A stretch of DNA of 64,000 nt. It comes from Austropuccinia psidii (Eukaryota; Basidiomycota; Pucciniomycetes; Pucciniales; Sphaerophragmiaceae). Below, in pieces: positions 9,344 to 22,140 of this stretch (its first letter is position 1; every line of letters starts with the position of its first letter). The stretch is taken from assembly GCA_023105745.1 (NCBI GenBank), contig JALGQZ010000009.1, positions 12,014,564 to 12,078,563 on the forward strand, written 5' to 3'. A program made the translations under genes and the position numbers. The notes beneath the pieces were generated by a model. That model did no database searches and had not been told where the DNA came from. It worked only from the letters and a program-made list of their open reading frames with translations.

Positions 9344-11413
9344 GGCTGGATGGTAGTACATATTGATGATATCATTATATACTGTGAGACATGGGAAGAC
9401 CATGTACAATATATAGACAGAGTGCTAAGTAAATGTACACCCATCAATCTGAAAATTTCACTAAAAAAGTGGAATTTTGGCCAACAAGAGCTACTAGCTC
9501 TAGGACATAAAGTCTCAGGTCTTAGTCTGGCAATTGAACAGAATAAAGTAGAAGTAGTACTGCAAAAGCCAGTGCCACAAAGCATCAAAGAAATGCAATC
9601 CTTCCTTGGGTTTTCTAGCTACTATAGAAACCACATCAAGAAATTTGCACACATAACTAGTAGTTTATACAAGTTATGTTCAAAAGATGTAGTTTTTGAA
9701 ATAACCAAGGAAAGGAGGGATGCATATGAGAGGATCAAAAATGAACTCACATATGCACCTGTGCTAATCTTTCCTTACTTTGAACTACCATTCAAGTTGT
9801 ACATAGATGCAGCATGTAGCCAAGGCTTAGGAGCAGCCCTTCACCAAAGACAAGTTGTGGATGGTGAACCAAGAGAGGGTGTAATATGTTACATCTCTAG
9901 GCAACTGAAAGATTCAGAAGCCAGGTATGGGGCCACCCAGACTGAATGTCTATGTCTAGTCTGGGCTCTAGAGAAACTCCATTATTATTTGGAGGGTGCA
10001 GTCTTTGAAGTCTACACAGACTGCACAGCCTTGAAGTCTTTACTAAACATGAAGACTACAAATAGACACATTCTGAGATGGCAAATAGCTATCCAGGAGT
10101 ATAAAGGTACCATGACCATCATATTCAAAGAAGGTAAAAGTCATACCAATGCAGATGGCCTTAGCAGATGGCCACTGGATAATGTCAAGAGCAATCCAGC
10201 TTATGACCATGAAGTTTCAGCCAAAATCCCTATCCATTTCATGGAAATAGATAGGAGGAAGAACTTCAGATTTTCTGAATGGGCACCAGAAAGTGGTACC
10301 CTTGACAGTGGAAACACTGATACAGAGGGGACAGAAACTCCCATATTGGGAATAAGTTCCTCTGAACTGCACAATGGATTTTTTAGTGCAGTACTGACGT
10401 CTTATGCCAAACACAAACAGTGTGGCATATTACTACAACTCCTTCCACAAAAGTACAGGAGCCCAGAAATGGAATCCCAGCTGGAAGAACCCTGGTTGAG
10501 GGCCTATAAGGATAACAAGTTCTTCCTTATAGATGGCCTGCTCTACCACAGAGAGAAACACACAAGTGCACTCAAAGTGGTAGACAGAGACCACATCTCT
10601 CTGATCCCACAGGAATGTCATGACTGCCCCTATATGGGACACATGAGTAAAGACAGGACCAAAGAGAGGGTAGCCAGCACAGCTTGGTGGCCCAAGTGGG
10701 AACAAGAGTTGGGGGAATACATCAACACTTGTGAAAGATGCCAAAAGGCAAATAGGAAACATGGGAAGAGGTATGGGTTACTTCAACATATAGAAGGACC
10801 TAAACACCCATGGGAAACCATCAACATGGACTGGGTTACAGGACTTTTCCCAGGAGGCAAAGAAAACTACAATGCCTGCTTGATCATAGTTGATAGGTTC
10901 AGCAAGAGCATGAGGTGTCTACCATGCCACAAAGAGGACACAGCCATGGATACTTCCCTGTTTTTTTGGAATAACATCATATCTACCTGTGGAGTCCCAA
11001 AAATCATCATTAGTGATAGGGACCCAAAATTCACATCTGAATTTTGGACCAACTTGTATGACATGCTTGGCACCAAGCTTGCTTTTTCCACAGCTTACCA
11101 TCCCCAAACAGATGGCCTAGCTGAGAGGATGATCCAGACTATGGAAGACATCCTTAGAAGGTTCTGTGCCTATGGCATGGAGTATAAGGACCATGAGGGA
11201 TATACCCATGACTGGGTTACCCTTCTACCAGCTGTCCAACTGGCTTATAATACAAGCCAGCACTCTACCACAGGAAAAACACCTGCACTGGTAGAGAAAG
11301 GGTGGAATCCCTTGTTGCCTATGGATCATTTGAAGAAGAATCTCCTAACCATCCACCCCACAGCCAAAGACTTCCATGATATGTGGAAAAGGGCTTGTGA
11401 TACAGCTGCTTAA
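9344..11413 (+). pseudogene. Element A reverse transcriptase C-terminus, RNase H and integrase
   Basis: Same frame as the preceding segment. The RT box reads VHIDDIIIY (9357 onward) where YIDD is usual. The thumb has [12 protein letters not shown] and [11 protein letters not shown]. RNase H shows [16 protein letters not shown] and [21 protein letters not shown]. Integrase has the zinc finger [10 protein letters not shown] ... CERCQKA and the DDE residues in MDWV, SDRDPKF and [10 protein letters not shown] at 11411-11413 interrupts the integrase C-terminal region (after CDTAA). Otherwise about 690 codons are uninterrupted. Confidence 0.9.
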
Positions 11414-11944
11414 TGCATAGCTGAAGCAAAAGATTATAATAAGCAGAGGTGGGACAAGACACACATGGAATCTGAGTTTAAGGAAGGGGACCAGGTGCTA
11501 GTGTCTACACTGAACTTTAATGATCTTAAAGGACCCACAAAGATGAGGGACTCATTTGTAGGGCCTTTCAGTATCATTAAGTTGATAGGGAAAAATGCAG
11601 TGGAAGTCAAACTTACAGAGGAATTTTCCAGGAAGCACCCAGTCTTCCCAGTGAGTTTGGTCAAACCATACTTCCAAACAGAGGAGGATAAATTCCCCTC
11701 CAGGAAAAAGAACCCCACACCACCTGACATAGTGGAAGTGGAGGACTCCCCAGGACCTGTGAGTAAAATCATCAGGGCCAGAAAGATCAGACTTAATGGA
11801 CAGGATCAAAGACAATACTTAGTCAGATTCAAGCACCAAACAGCTGATAAGGACAAATGGTTGGCAGAAGATGCCATACCAGATGGGAACCTTCATCTAA
11901 GGAGATTCAGGGCCTCTAGGAGGACTGAACAGTCCCATCAATGA
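11414..11944 (+). pseudogene. Element A integrase C-terminus with chromodomain
   Basis: In frame with pol after the stop at 11411. It shows FKEGDQVLVSTLNF, a GPF motif (SFVGPFSII), HPVFPVSLVKPY and then a chromodomain (RKIRLNGQDQRQYLVRF ... DKWLAEDAIPDG) near 11780-11910. The chromodomain places the family among chromoviruses, where it can direct integration towards particular chromatin. It ends at TGA 11942-11944. Confidence 0.88.
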
Positions 11945-11956
11945 TGAGCCTTTTTT

Positions 11957-11968
11957 AGAGGGAGGGTA
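11957..11968 (+). promoter_or_regulatory. Element A polypurine tract
   Basis: AGAGGGAGGGTA directly precedes the 3' LTR. It is the expected plus-strand primer site. Equivalent tracts sit at 25594, 47352 and 59317. Confidence 0.8.
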
Positions 11969-14900
11969 TGTCAGCCTGTGACTCAAAACCTGTAAGGTTT
12001 GACTATGAAACAATAAGTAAAAATTACTAATATTTTACTTATTGTACTATGAATTTTCTTATATATGAAATAAATAAGACAAAAATAATTATAATAATAA
12101 AGAATTATTATAATTATGGCATAAAACAATTATATTATCAATAAAATATGATAATATAATTTATATTATAAAATATAATATAATAAAATAATTAATATAT
12201 TCAAAAGCACTTTATTATTGTTACAAACAAATAATAAAGGCGTAAAAAATTGTTTTTTATTAATAAAAAACAATTAATAACAATAGTATTACTAATATTA
12301 AACTTATAAATTAATATAAATACTATTTATATTAATTAAAGAATTATTAAAAGAATAATAGAGAGAAATTCATTATAATGAGAGAAAATAACCTACTTTT
12401 AATACTTAATATAATAATTTTGAGATATTTTATGCCAAATAATATATGTACAACTTATCTAAATTTTATTTACAATAAAAAATAGAGACATTACAAATAT
12501 TCTTGATTTTTACGTGGAAATGGGATTTTAGAGAGATTTTTAACAAAAACAATTAAATAAATGATTTAATCACGTCAAAATTTATGATTATAATAAGATG
12601 ATCTTTGATATTCAATAATATAAGAGTTTTATATATAAAGAATAAAGAAATTACCTTTTATTGTATTGATTTAATGTTTTTGATGCGTCTGAGGGGAAAA
12701 CAGAGTAAAAAGAGCTCTATTTATAGTAAATACCTCCCTCCTAGAGTCCAACAGGCTTCTAGTAGACGTTTACTGATCATATCCACTAGTATTGATCAAT
12801 ATTTTAAGGTTTGGTGATGATTACATCATTATTATGCCATTATTTAGAGTTATCACTATAACTCTAAGTTTGATGACGTCAAAGACTTGGCAGAACCCCA
12901 AAATTTGTTTATTTCATTAGTTTTAATTATAAACTAATATTATTCACCAATTGTATCACTCATATGACTGTTAAACTTAATTTAAGGTTACAGTGAGTGA
13001 TCATAAATGATCAAATTAAGCTCAAAATTTGATCCTTAATAACTTTTAAGATTTACATGCTACAGCACTTCAGAGAGTGAATTCCAATCGCTTGGCATAA
13101 CCCTATCATGTTGCCAAGAGCATTTCCTTACATCATCAAAACTCTATTTTGTGTGATTTTTCTTGTAACTCATCTTTTCTGTCAAAATTTAATATTTTAA
13201 ACTTCAAACTATGATTTCAAGGGGTTATACCTTGAATATTATAATACAAAATACATCATTCTTCACGAATGAACTAGTAGAATCCAACTGTATAGGCTTT
13301 TTTAAGTTTGGACCACTTTCACAGCAAAGTGGTCAACAGCTCTGTTGATTTTAATCAATAATTCCTTACATGTTTTAACCTTGTTTATAACTTGTGAAAT
13401 AAACCTCATATCTGTATTTCTAAAGTAATCACGTGATGACTTTATTTTTGGTTCATCACTCTATAATGCATAATTCAAGAGATATTAGCTAAACTCCTTG
13501 AATATATGCATTGACCAAAAAAGTGCATATATTCATGTTAATTTCTTAAATATTGATTTTGAAGCTTAGCTTATTAATTGTTTTATGTGTGGATGTTTAT
13601 GGAGAATCCAATGGTACCATTTATTTTACATGTTGCTTCATTTGTTTTTGAAATAAACAAGGATTTGTGTCTTTTATAAGGTACTATTACTTATAACTTA
13701 TTAAATATTGACTTTCCAGATATGCCATAAAAATGGTATATGTGTATTTTACCATGGGGAATGCAATGGTGTAATTTATTTTACATGTTTATTCATTGGT
13801 TTTGAAGTTATACCAAGTTTTATACCAATTTATGGTATTTTTGTAGCTTTAAGGTACTTATTTTTAATGTATAGTTATATTAAATATTTCTTGTGACCTT
13901 TCTGAGTATGTGGTCATATCTCAAAGGTTCACAAAATCAGAGCACAAGCATGATATCCAAAATACCATAAACCAATGGTATAGCCAAGATACCACCAAAA
14001 CATGGAGCTGAGCCAAATCAGCTCAAAAGGTATCAAAAGAAAGAGGAAACTCACCTCTTTCTGAAAACATAAGTCCCATCACCATAGAACAAGAAGTAAC
14101 AAAGTTATTCCTGCTCAAAGTTATTGCTGAGCATAAACCTTAATTTTCACCTCCCATCTAGAATCTAGAAGGAGAGGCTTAACCCCATCAAATGGGTACT
14201 CAAAATGAAGCTCTAAGCCAGGGCTATCCAATGGTACCAGCCAAACTGAGCTAGCACCAATATTACTGGAGTTGTGGTCAATTTCAGGCCAAATAAGGGT
14301 GAACAAAACACTCACCTCTCATCTAACTTCTACAGTTTTAGTGTGAGATACTTGAAGTGGGGTCTTTTTGGAAAGAGAACAATCAGGGCTATCTGATGGT
14401 GTCATCCACTTCTCCATGTCTCAACTACAGCAGAAGCTATGGGGAAAATAAGCTCAATACAGCTTTTTGCCTAAAACACGCAAATGTACAAAAGTCTTGT
14501 ACATGGGATAACTTTGCCATATTTAATTATACCCATATCAAATGAGGTACCATTGTGTAGAGCACATTCAGGGCTACACACCAAGCCAATTCTGAGGTTG
14601 ATATCTCAAGAATTGGCAACGTTATGGCTGTTTTAAGGTCAGATTCCCACCTGCTGTCACATACAGCCCTACCATGGGATAATATCCCATAACCATGAAT
14701 ATGAGGTGTCAAATAGACAAAGAAGCTTGTTTTTACTTCAATATCTCATATGTCAGTCAATACTGGGGTCCCATACAGCTTCTGTACAGCATTCTACGCG
14801 ACATACACGTCAGAATCAGGCTGTGAGGTCCCCAGATGAAAATTTTCACCCTGTATTGGTGAAAACTGCCCAGATGTGGTTTCAAAACCACATCTGAGCC

Positions 14901-15341
14901 CAATCCAGGTTGTACAGGCTGTTTTCAAACCACAAGCCAGTACTAGAGAGTGAAAAATCTTCACTTCCTCTATGTGGAAAGGTCTAGCACCCTTTCCACC
15001 CAATTTCAGGATAAAAAGGAGGCTTTTCACAGCCAGAATTGTTTCCTCATCCTTCACTTAAATATCCTACCTAGTAAGCTGTCAAAAACAGTTTTATTCT
15101 TGGTTCAATAAACAGGTATAATTATAATCTTTTATTATTGTAACCCAACAGATAAAGCTGCACCCAGGGCTTTCAACAGTGCTCACCACCACTATACCCA
15201 GTTTAGTAAAGCCCTTTAATTTCATTTCAAAACCATCTTAAACCTTTATAAATCTTTTTAAAATCATTTTTACCATGTCACAAACATAGTCAAAGTTGTA
15301 ATTACCCTATTTTACATCTTTTTCATAGTTTCATCCTGACA
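11969..15341 (+). repeat. 3' LTR of element A, split by a nested insertion
   Basis: The LTR runs 11969-11990, is interrupted by 11991-13933, and resumes 13934-15341 after a 5-bp duplication (AAACC, with the right copy read as AAATC). It ends CATCCTGACA and is followed by the GACTG target duplication. Confidence 0.92.
11991..13933 (+). mobile_element. Solo-LTR-like insertion inside A's 3' LTR (1943 bp)
   Basis: Begins TGTAAGG and ends GGTTCACA, the TG...CA form of an LTR. It is flanked by AAACC on the left and AAATC on the right, a 5-bp target duplication with one change. It is AT-rich and has no credible open frame. Its ends differ from LTR-A, LTR-C and the D and E LTRs, so it belongs to a family not otherwise seen here. 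A non-coding element of another type cannot be excluded. Confidence 0.7.
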
Positions 15342-15346
15342 GACTG
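15342..15346. repeat. Right target-site duplication of element A (GACTG)
   Basis: Matches 3755-3759 exactly and resumes element B's ORF1 sequence (TAAGAAACTTCCTGGG follows). Confidence 0.92.
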
Positions 15347-17170
15347 TAAGAAACTTCCTGGGTCATCCCAGCACTTGAGAGTTACTCAATGGATGGAATA
15401 CATTGATGAAAAAGAATAATATGATGCTTTTAACAGCAGAATGGAGGAAAAACGACCCTCCACCACCAATGCAAGTGCCAATACCAGCAGCAGCAATTCC
15501 AACGTGAAAAAGCAGCCACAAGCTCAAAACAAGGGCAAAGGGAAGGCACCAGCCCCAAAACCTTACAGCCAGGGCTACAGGATTCCATGGAAAATGTATT
15601 TCAGATGGCCAGAACCATGATGGAATTACAGAAGAAGTGGGAAGCCAGATTAAGATTCCAGAAATGATTTCTGACATATTTGATTCCATCCCAGAGTTGT
15701 ATGAAGCTATAAATGATGTGAAAAATCATCTTTCTGATAAAAATGAAACCATTTGTAACAAAATTAAAGCAAACAACTTGAGTCTGTGCCAAATCAATGA
15801 AACACTGATGTGTTTTGAAAACGTTTTAAGAACAATTAAAACTTCCAATAATGAGAATTCTTTTGGAAATAAAATAAATGAGAAATATGCCATTATTTAA
15901 CAGTTAACAGACAAATATTCTAAATTCAATATTGATGAAATAATTGAAACAAGAATTAAACAAGCCATAAATATTATCAAGACAGATAACAAGAAAGTCC
16001 TTGATGACATTTCAAATTCATTCACTGAAGTAAATACATATACCATTGCCTTGAAAAAGTGTTTTGATGCTTCACAAGAACAACTATCAAAATTATCAAT
16101 GAAATTGAATCAAGTCACTGCTGATAATACATGACAGACAGAGTTATGGCAAGAACTGGCACATAAAGAAGACAGGTATAAAATTGAAGTAATAAATTTA
16201 TTACAAGCCTTCCAACATGAATACAAAAATTCCCAAAGGTGTAGCAACAGTAAAATGAATGATATTGAAAAAATACTGAACACCTTACCAAGAATGCCTA
16301 CACCTCTGAATAAAAATGAGGGCGCAAGAATTTCAAATCCACAAGTATTGGATCCTGATAGCTCACAGTTAAAAAATGAATTGTCCACTTCTTTTCATAA
16401 CTTGGAACCATCAATGGGCCAAGCACTTTTGAAAGAAATACCAAAACTTAAAGAATGGCCTCAATTCAGTGGTGAAGGAGAATATGACCATATGGAATTC
16501 ATCAGAGGAATTGACATGATTAGAGAAGATTTTGAATTACCAGAAAGATTGGTAACAGCAGGATTTAACACCTTGTTTACCAGATCAGCTCACAGATGGT
16601 ATATCAAGTTAAGACATTCACACGGACACCAAAGTTGGACTTGGTGGAAAATCCAAAATATTAACAAATGGGCCAATGGTGCTTGGAGATTTAAAGTAGA
16701 AAAAGACTTTTAATCTGCCAGATTTAATGCTGATAAAGACAAAGCTTTACCATGGTTTTGCCAACAAAAAGACAGACTAACAGCATTATACCCTGACATG
16801 TCAGAATTTATGATCCACAGAAAGATTCTGATGTGAAGGTGACTTAGAGCATTCTGTCAAAGGCAGGACTACTGAACAATCTTCAGCAGAGGATATTATC
16901 AATATATTAGAAGAAGTAACCACCAGAACCAAAATTGGTTCTAGTAGGGTGAATCTCAAAACAAGGTTTAATGCACCTTGGAAAGATTCTGTGGACAAAA
17001 ACCCCAAAGAAAACTCCAATAATGTTAAGTATAAATCTTCAGATACAGTCATAAAGTGCCATATTTGTCAAAGCACCACCCTATTAGCCAATACATGTCC
17101 AAAGAGGGGGAAATCAATGAAATTGATATTTAAAAGGAACCTGATGTTGAAAAAGATGACATAATTGAAG
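15347..17170 (+). pseudogene. Element B gag region (decayed)
   Basis: Begins with the ORF1 segment ending PYSQGYRIP (15561-15586), then gag. Coiled-coil-rich sequence follows (e.g. IPEMISDIFDSIPELYEAINDVKNHL) with stops such as TGA near 16132. The capsid motif is LKEWPQFSGEGEYDHMEFIRGIDMI near 16450-16520, followed by RWYIKLRHSHGHQSWTWW. The zinc knuckle near 17057-17100 reads CHICQSTTLLANTC, with Leu in place of the zinc-binding His. Several frame changes and stops occur after 16700. Confidence 0.85.
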
Positions 17171-18370
17171 ACAATGTAGATAATAAGTCATCAATATTTT
17201 CTGAATCTTCAAAAGATATAGAAAATATCAATGCCACTTTTGACATCATGGAATCTTATTCCCACTTTCCACAATTTAGAAATGGTCAACTTGATTTATC
17301 AAAAGTTCAAGATGCACAACTTATGAAAACAAAACAAAACAGGGGGAAAGGTTATACAGCTGGTAACTCCTGTATAACAGAAGTGGTGATTGACAACAAG
17401 CCCACTAAACGTTTTCTTGAGCCAGGAGCCTTCTGCTCTTGTGTTGGTAAATCTTTTCTTAAAACTTGTGTACCAAATTTTTAAGACCAATTGTTACCAA
17501 TTGATGGTATAAAATTCAATAGTGTAAGTAATTTAATGAAAGCATTGGGAATTTTTTGAGACCAATGTCATATTCCCACACATTAATGGAAATTTAAGAC
17601 TCACAGTTGAATTTTTTGTTATGGAAAATTGCTCTAGTACCCATTTTATATTGGGAAATGACTATTTAATCATGTATGGGATAGATTTGCATAACAACAA
17701 AGACAGATACTTCACTCTTGGAGACAATAAGCGTCAGAAATTTGCCTTTTTACCATTTAAAAGACAAATTACAGTAAATAAAGTATCACTGGTCAACTAA
17801 GAATTGGAAAAATTCAAATCTGAACAGTTGAGGGAGGCTGAAATAAGCCTTCATCTGACTGATAAACAAGAAAATGAACTTTCTTCCCTTTTGTATTACC
17901 ACAAAGGAGCATTTGCTTCAGACAAAGAGCCTCTAGGAGCAATTATTGGTCATGACATTGACATCATTCTTAATATTGAAAGACCTTATTCACCACTCTC
18001 AAGAAGACCTGCATACCCAGCAAGTCCCAAGGCAAGAGAAGCTCTAGAAATGCATATCAATTAGCTTATAGATGTTGGTGTAATAAGAAAAGTTGTCCAT
18101 AATGAAGAAGTAGAAATAAGTACACCAGTCATAGTGGCATGGCATAATGGAAAATCCAGAATGGCTGGAGACTTTAGAGCTCTGAACACTTACACTGTTC
18201 CAGATAGGTACCCAATACCAAAAATCCAAATTGCCCTTACTCAATTATCTCAAGAAGTGTATATAACCACTATGGATGCCCTTAAAGGATTCCATCAAAA
18301 TGTGGTGACACCAAGAGCAAGAACATATTTGAGAATTATTGTTCATTGTGGAGTGTATTAATATCTAAGA
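17171..18370 (+). pseudogene. Element B protease and N-terminal reverse transcriptase
   Basis: The protease site near 17420 reads FLEPGAFCSC, with Glu where the catalytic Asp should be (DTGA in E). A stop at 17482-17484 and later frame changes follow. RT sequence from 17804 includes [39 protein letters not shown] and [16 protein letters not shown] at 18359-18361 replaces the Glu codon present in E ([11 protein letters not shown]). Confidence 0.87.
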
Positions 18371-19862
18371 ATGCCCTTTGGTATCAAAAATGCACCTTCA
18401 CACTTCCAAAGAATGATGAATGAAATCTTCCCTGAAGAACTTTCAGAGGGATGGTTAATCATTTACATTGATGACATTATTGTCTGGACCAAGACTTGGG
18501 AAGAGCACATGTACCAATTTTCAAGAGTTTTGACAAAAATTCAATCAGTGAACATGAAAATCTCTTTGAAGAAATGTCATTTTGGATTTAAAGAACTTGA
18601 AGCACTAGGACATGTTGTATCTGTTTTGTCCCTTGGAATTGACAAAAACAAAGTTGCAGCAGTATTGCTAAAACCCATTCCTCAGAACAAAAAGGAAATT
18701 CAGTCATTTTTAGGTTTTTCAGGATATTACAGGAAACACATGAAAGATCTTGCATCCATAGCAAGACCACTTTATAAACTGTGTGACAAAAACACAGTAT
18801 TTGAAATGACTGTTGACAGAATCAAAGCTTTTGAGTCTCTAAGAGAAGCCTTGCCCACTGCTCCACTCTTACTGATGCCAGACTTTAAGTTGCCTTTTAA
18901 ATTGTATATTGATGCATTAGGGGGTTGGCTGGGTGCTGCACTCCACCAAGTTCAGATCATACATGATAAACCTGTGGAAGGACCCATATGTTTCATATCC
19001 AGGCAAATCAAACCAACTGAAGCCAGATATGGAGAAAGTAAAATGGCATGTCTATGCTTTGTCTTGTCCTTAGAAAAATTGAACTACTTCTTAGAGGGAT
19101 GTGTTTTTGAAGTGATAAAAAATTATACAGCTGTCAAATCACTTTTAAACATGAAAACATCTAACAGACATATGCTCAGATGGCAAATAGCCATACAAGA
19201 ATACAGGGGCAATATGACTATTGTTCATAAAGATGGGAATGTTCATAAAACTGCAGATTTACTAAGCAGATGGCCATTACCAAATAATATTGATAATACT
19301 GCTTATGTGCCAGAAGAAGCTTCACCACAGATCCCAATAGAAGGGATAGGTTTTACAGACTTGAACACCACCTTCTTTGAAGAAGTAAACAGTTACACTC
19401 AAGATAAGAATTGTAGCATCTTATGCCAATTACTTAACAAAGACCTTAAAGACAACTCTCTGATACATTCCTTGGATGAAGTATGGAAAAAATCTTATGA
19501 TGAAGGAAGATTTCACCTACTGGATGGTATAATTTACCACAGGACAAAGCACACAAGTGTCATGACAGTTTTAGACAGGTCATTAATCAATCTTGTACTC
19601 AAAGAATGCCATGACAGCCCCTTTTCAGGACATCTGTCTGAATACAGAACAAGAGAAAAGTAAATACCTGCATATGGTGACCAATGTGGCAGAAAGATGT
19701 TGCAGAGTGTTGAAAAACCTGTGACAGATGTCAAAAGGCAAATAAATCCACTGGCAAGAGACTTGGAAATATGATGAAAATCAAAGAACCCGGCAGACCT
19801 TGGGAAATTGTCCATATGTATTGGGTAACTGGCCTACCACCAGGAGGTGACAGAAGTTATAA
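18371..19862 (+). pseudogene. Element B RT palm/thumb, RNase H and integrase N-terminus, cut by a DNA transposon
   Basis: Open 18371-19663: [20 protein letters not shown], the catalytic box [27 protein letters not shown], RNase [16 protein letters not shown], and integrase [19 protein letters not shown]. After the stop at 19661 the zinc-finger half is frameshifted (CDRCQKA remains recognisable as TCDRCQKA in pieces). Coding sequence stops at the codons for SYN at 19862, where the CACTA-like element sits, and resumes at 24525. Confidence 0.88.
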
Positions 19863-21639
19863 CACCAGGGCATTTTTTATGTAACTTGCTGGCCAGTCAC
19901 ACATTATGACCAGGAGAGAGCCTTGGCATACTTTTTTTGTTCTTAATATGTGACTTTCTTTTTACCCTGATATCACTTGAATATTCCTTTTTCATTTTTA
20001 TTAGGTGAAAGTACAGTGTTTCAATTTCTCTCAAGAGAAGTACTTGATTATAATACTAAAAGCATCCAACATTAAAAATTGCCAAAAATCAAAATTTCAC
20101 TTACCTTTATTCTAGAGGTTTAGACTTGCCACAAGTAGGCTTTCACTTCATTACATTTACAGAATGGTCAGGGATTTTTAATGAGAATAATTTACAACAG
20201 TATCTGAAATAAATGAAGAAATTATTCATTAGATAATAAATGTTGATCCCCTTTGTGTTCTTAAAATATACTGAGGTTAGTATTTATATTTTTTCCAGGA
20301 AACCAAAAAAAAAGAAATTCCCAACCTCTTCAGAGAACCAAATTGAATCTATAGAAGAGAATAGTACTTATTAAAATAACTGAAAGTAAATTAAGTAATA
20401 TGCTCAAGTAATGGAGGAGAATAACATAGTTTTGAATCTCACAAATAGTTTGAAGCAAGAAATAATTAAATAGATGCTATAAATTTAATACTCTTCTGAT
20501 TTTTGGTGAATTGTATAAAGAAGAGAAGCTTTAAATTAGGAATTTTCTGATCCAAAATATAATGTTCTCCATGCATGTGAATTAATGTCTTTATGAAAGA
20601 TTGATAAATAGTTTTTTTTCATTTATGTGTGATCCAAAGAAATTCAAAGTTAGTTTTTCGATGAGAACTACAAATTTTATTGTTGAATAATCCCATCATA
20701 ATTTTCAAATTTTATAAAGTCAGTGATAGTCTAGTATTCCTTATGGATTTTCATATTTTTTTGCGCTCAAAAAAGGGTTTCTGAAGTTAATTTTTGGATA
20801 AGAAAGGTCTTTTACTTTGGGTAATCATGAGAATCATTTTTCAAAAGTATTTTTGATAAAAAAATTATTTTTTCTTTTCTAAAAAAATCAAAATTTTCTG
20901 CAAGAACACTTTAATTAGTAGAAAAATCTTGTTTTCTTAAGTTGAATTCCATGGGGTTTTTTTGCAAAAAAATTGGTTTCTTGTTTCAAAGTTGTAGTTT
21001 TAAATCAAATGATTTGGTTTGATTAAAATTACAGGTTTTGAGAGAAAGTAGGTCTTTTGAAAAAAAATGACTCTTTGAAAAAGTCTTTTGGGAGGTCACA
21101 GTTTTTTTAGAAAAAAAGAATAGATTTCCTGAAAAATGTAGTTCTATTCAAAAAGAAATAACATCTTTGAACAGAAATATATTTTCTTGTTGAAAACATT
21201 TTTTTTTTGGAATTCTTAGTTTTTTTGAAAAAAGTTTCTTTGGAAAGAAATCTATATTTTTGAGGAAAAAACAGCATTTTAAGATAAAAATTTACTTGGG
21301 AAAGCTTTTCTATAAAAATCAATTTTGCTTCCAAAATTATGAAAAAGTGTTTTTATGTTAAAAATTTAGCTGGTTTCTTTGACAAAGAAAGAGTAACATT
21401 GAAAAAATTGATCCTTTTCCACAAAACTACCTTCTTTCAAAAAAGTAACTTATGAAAAAACTAGTTAAACTTTGTTTTTGAAAAACTATTTGAAAATAGT
21501 TCTTTTAAAATACCCTTGGAAGAATAGTAAAAGGTAGTAAAAAAACACTTTTTTGAAAATACTAGTAAACAAACAGTTAATTGGAAAAAACCAATCAAAA
21601 AATCAGCTTTTCTGAAAATATAATACAATGGTTTTTTGA

Positions 21640-21890
21640 AAAAAACAAGTGCAAAAAAGATTTTTTGCAAAAAACTAGTACAAAAATATTTTCTTGAAAA
21701 AAAACTGGTGCAAAAATAGTTTTTTGAAAAAAAAAACTAGTACAAAAATGGTTTATTTGAAAAAAACTAGTACAAAAATGGTTTATTTGAAAAAAAACTA
21801 GTACAAAAATAGTTTATTTGAAAAAAACTAGTACAAATATAGTTTATTTGAAAAAAACTAGTACAAAATTCTTTTTAAAAAAAACTAATA
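21640..21890. repeat. Tandem array of about 30-bp AT-rich units
   Basis: Roughly eight units of the form ACAAAAATrGTTTATTTGAA followed by an A-run and CTAGT repeat head to tail, with small length differences in the A-run. Degenerate versions of the same T-run/A-run alternation extend upstream to about 20750. Open frames through the array are by-products of the repeat. Confidence 0.8.
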
Positions 21891-22140
21891 CAGAATTGTG
21901 GATGAACTGGCAACAACCAATTGTTCCTCTCTTAGCTGGTAAGCCTTGCATCTGCACTACTTGCTCACTTTGCCATGGGTTCAAATCACCCATGTGGCAG
22001 GCAATAAGGCATTCCTTGGTAAGATCCATGGGGGGCTCTCCTATTGTAGAGAGAAACCACCCATTATGCCTCAGTGTTTTGCTTGACTGGTGCCGCCAGG
22101 GCCCACCTGCAATATCCTAACACTGCAGAGGCTGGTGTTC

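Larger units (their letters stand above)
3760..15341 (+). mobile_element. Element A: full-length but dead Ty3/Gypsy chromovirus with a nested insertion
   Basis: Order: 5' LTR (3760-5184), PBS, leader, ORF1 (5759-6827), gag-pol with chromodomain (6107-11944), purine tract (11957-11968), and 3' LTR (11969-11990 plus 13934-15341). The LTR is split by an insert at 11991-13933. Perfect GACTG duplications flank the whole element. Gag-pol has nonsense codons at 6221, 6272, 6746, 9341 and 11411 and two frameshifts. The two LTRs differ at scattered positions, so insertion was not recent. The target was element B's ORF1. Confidence 0.93.
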
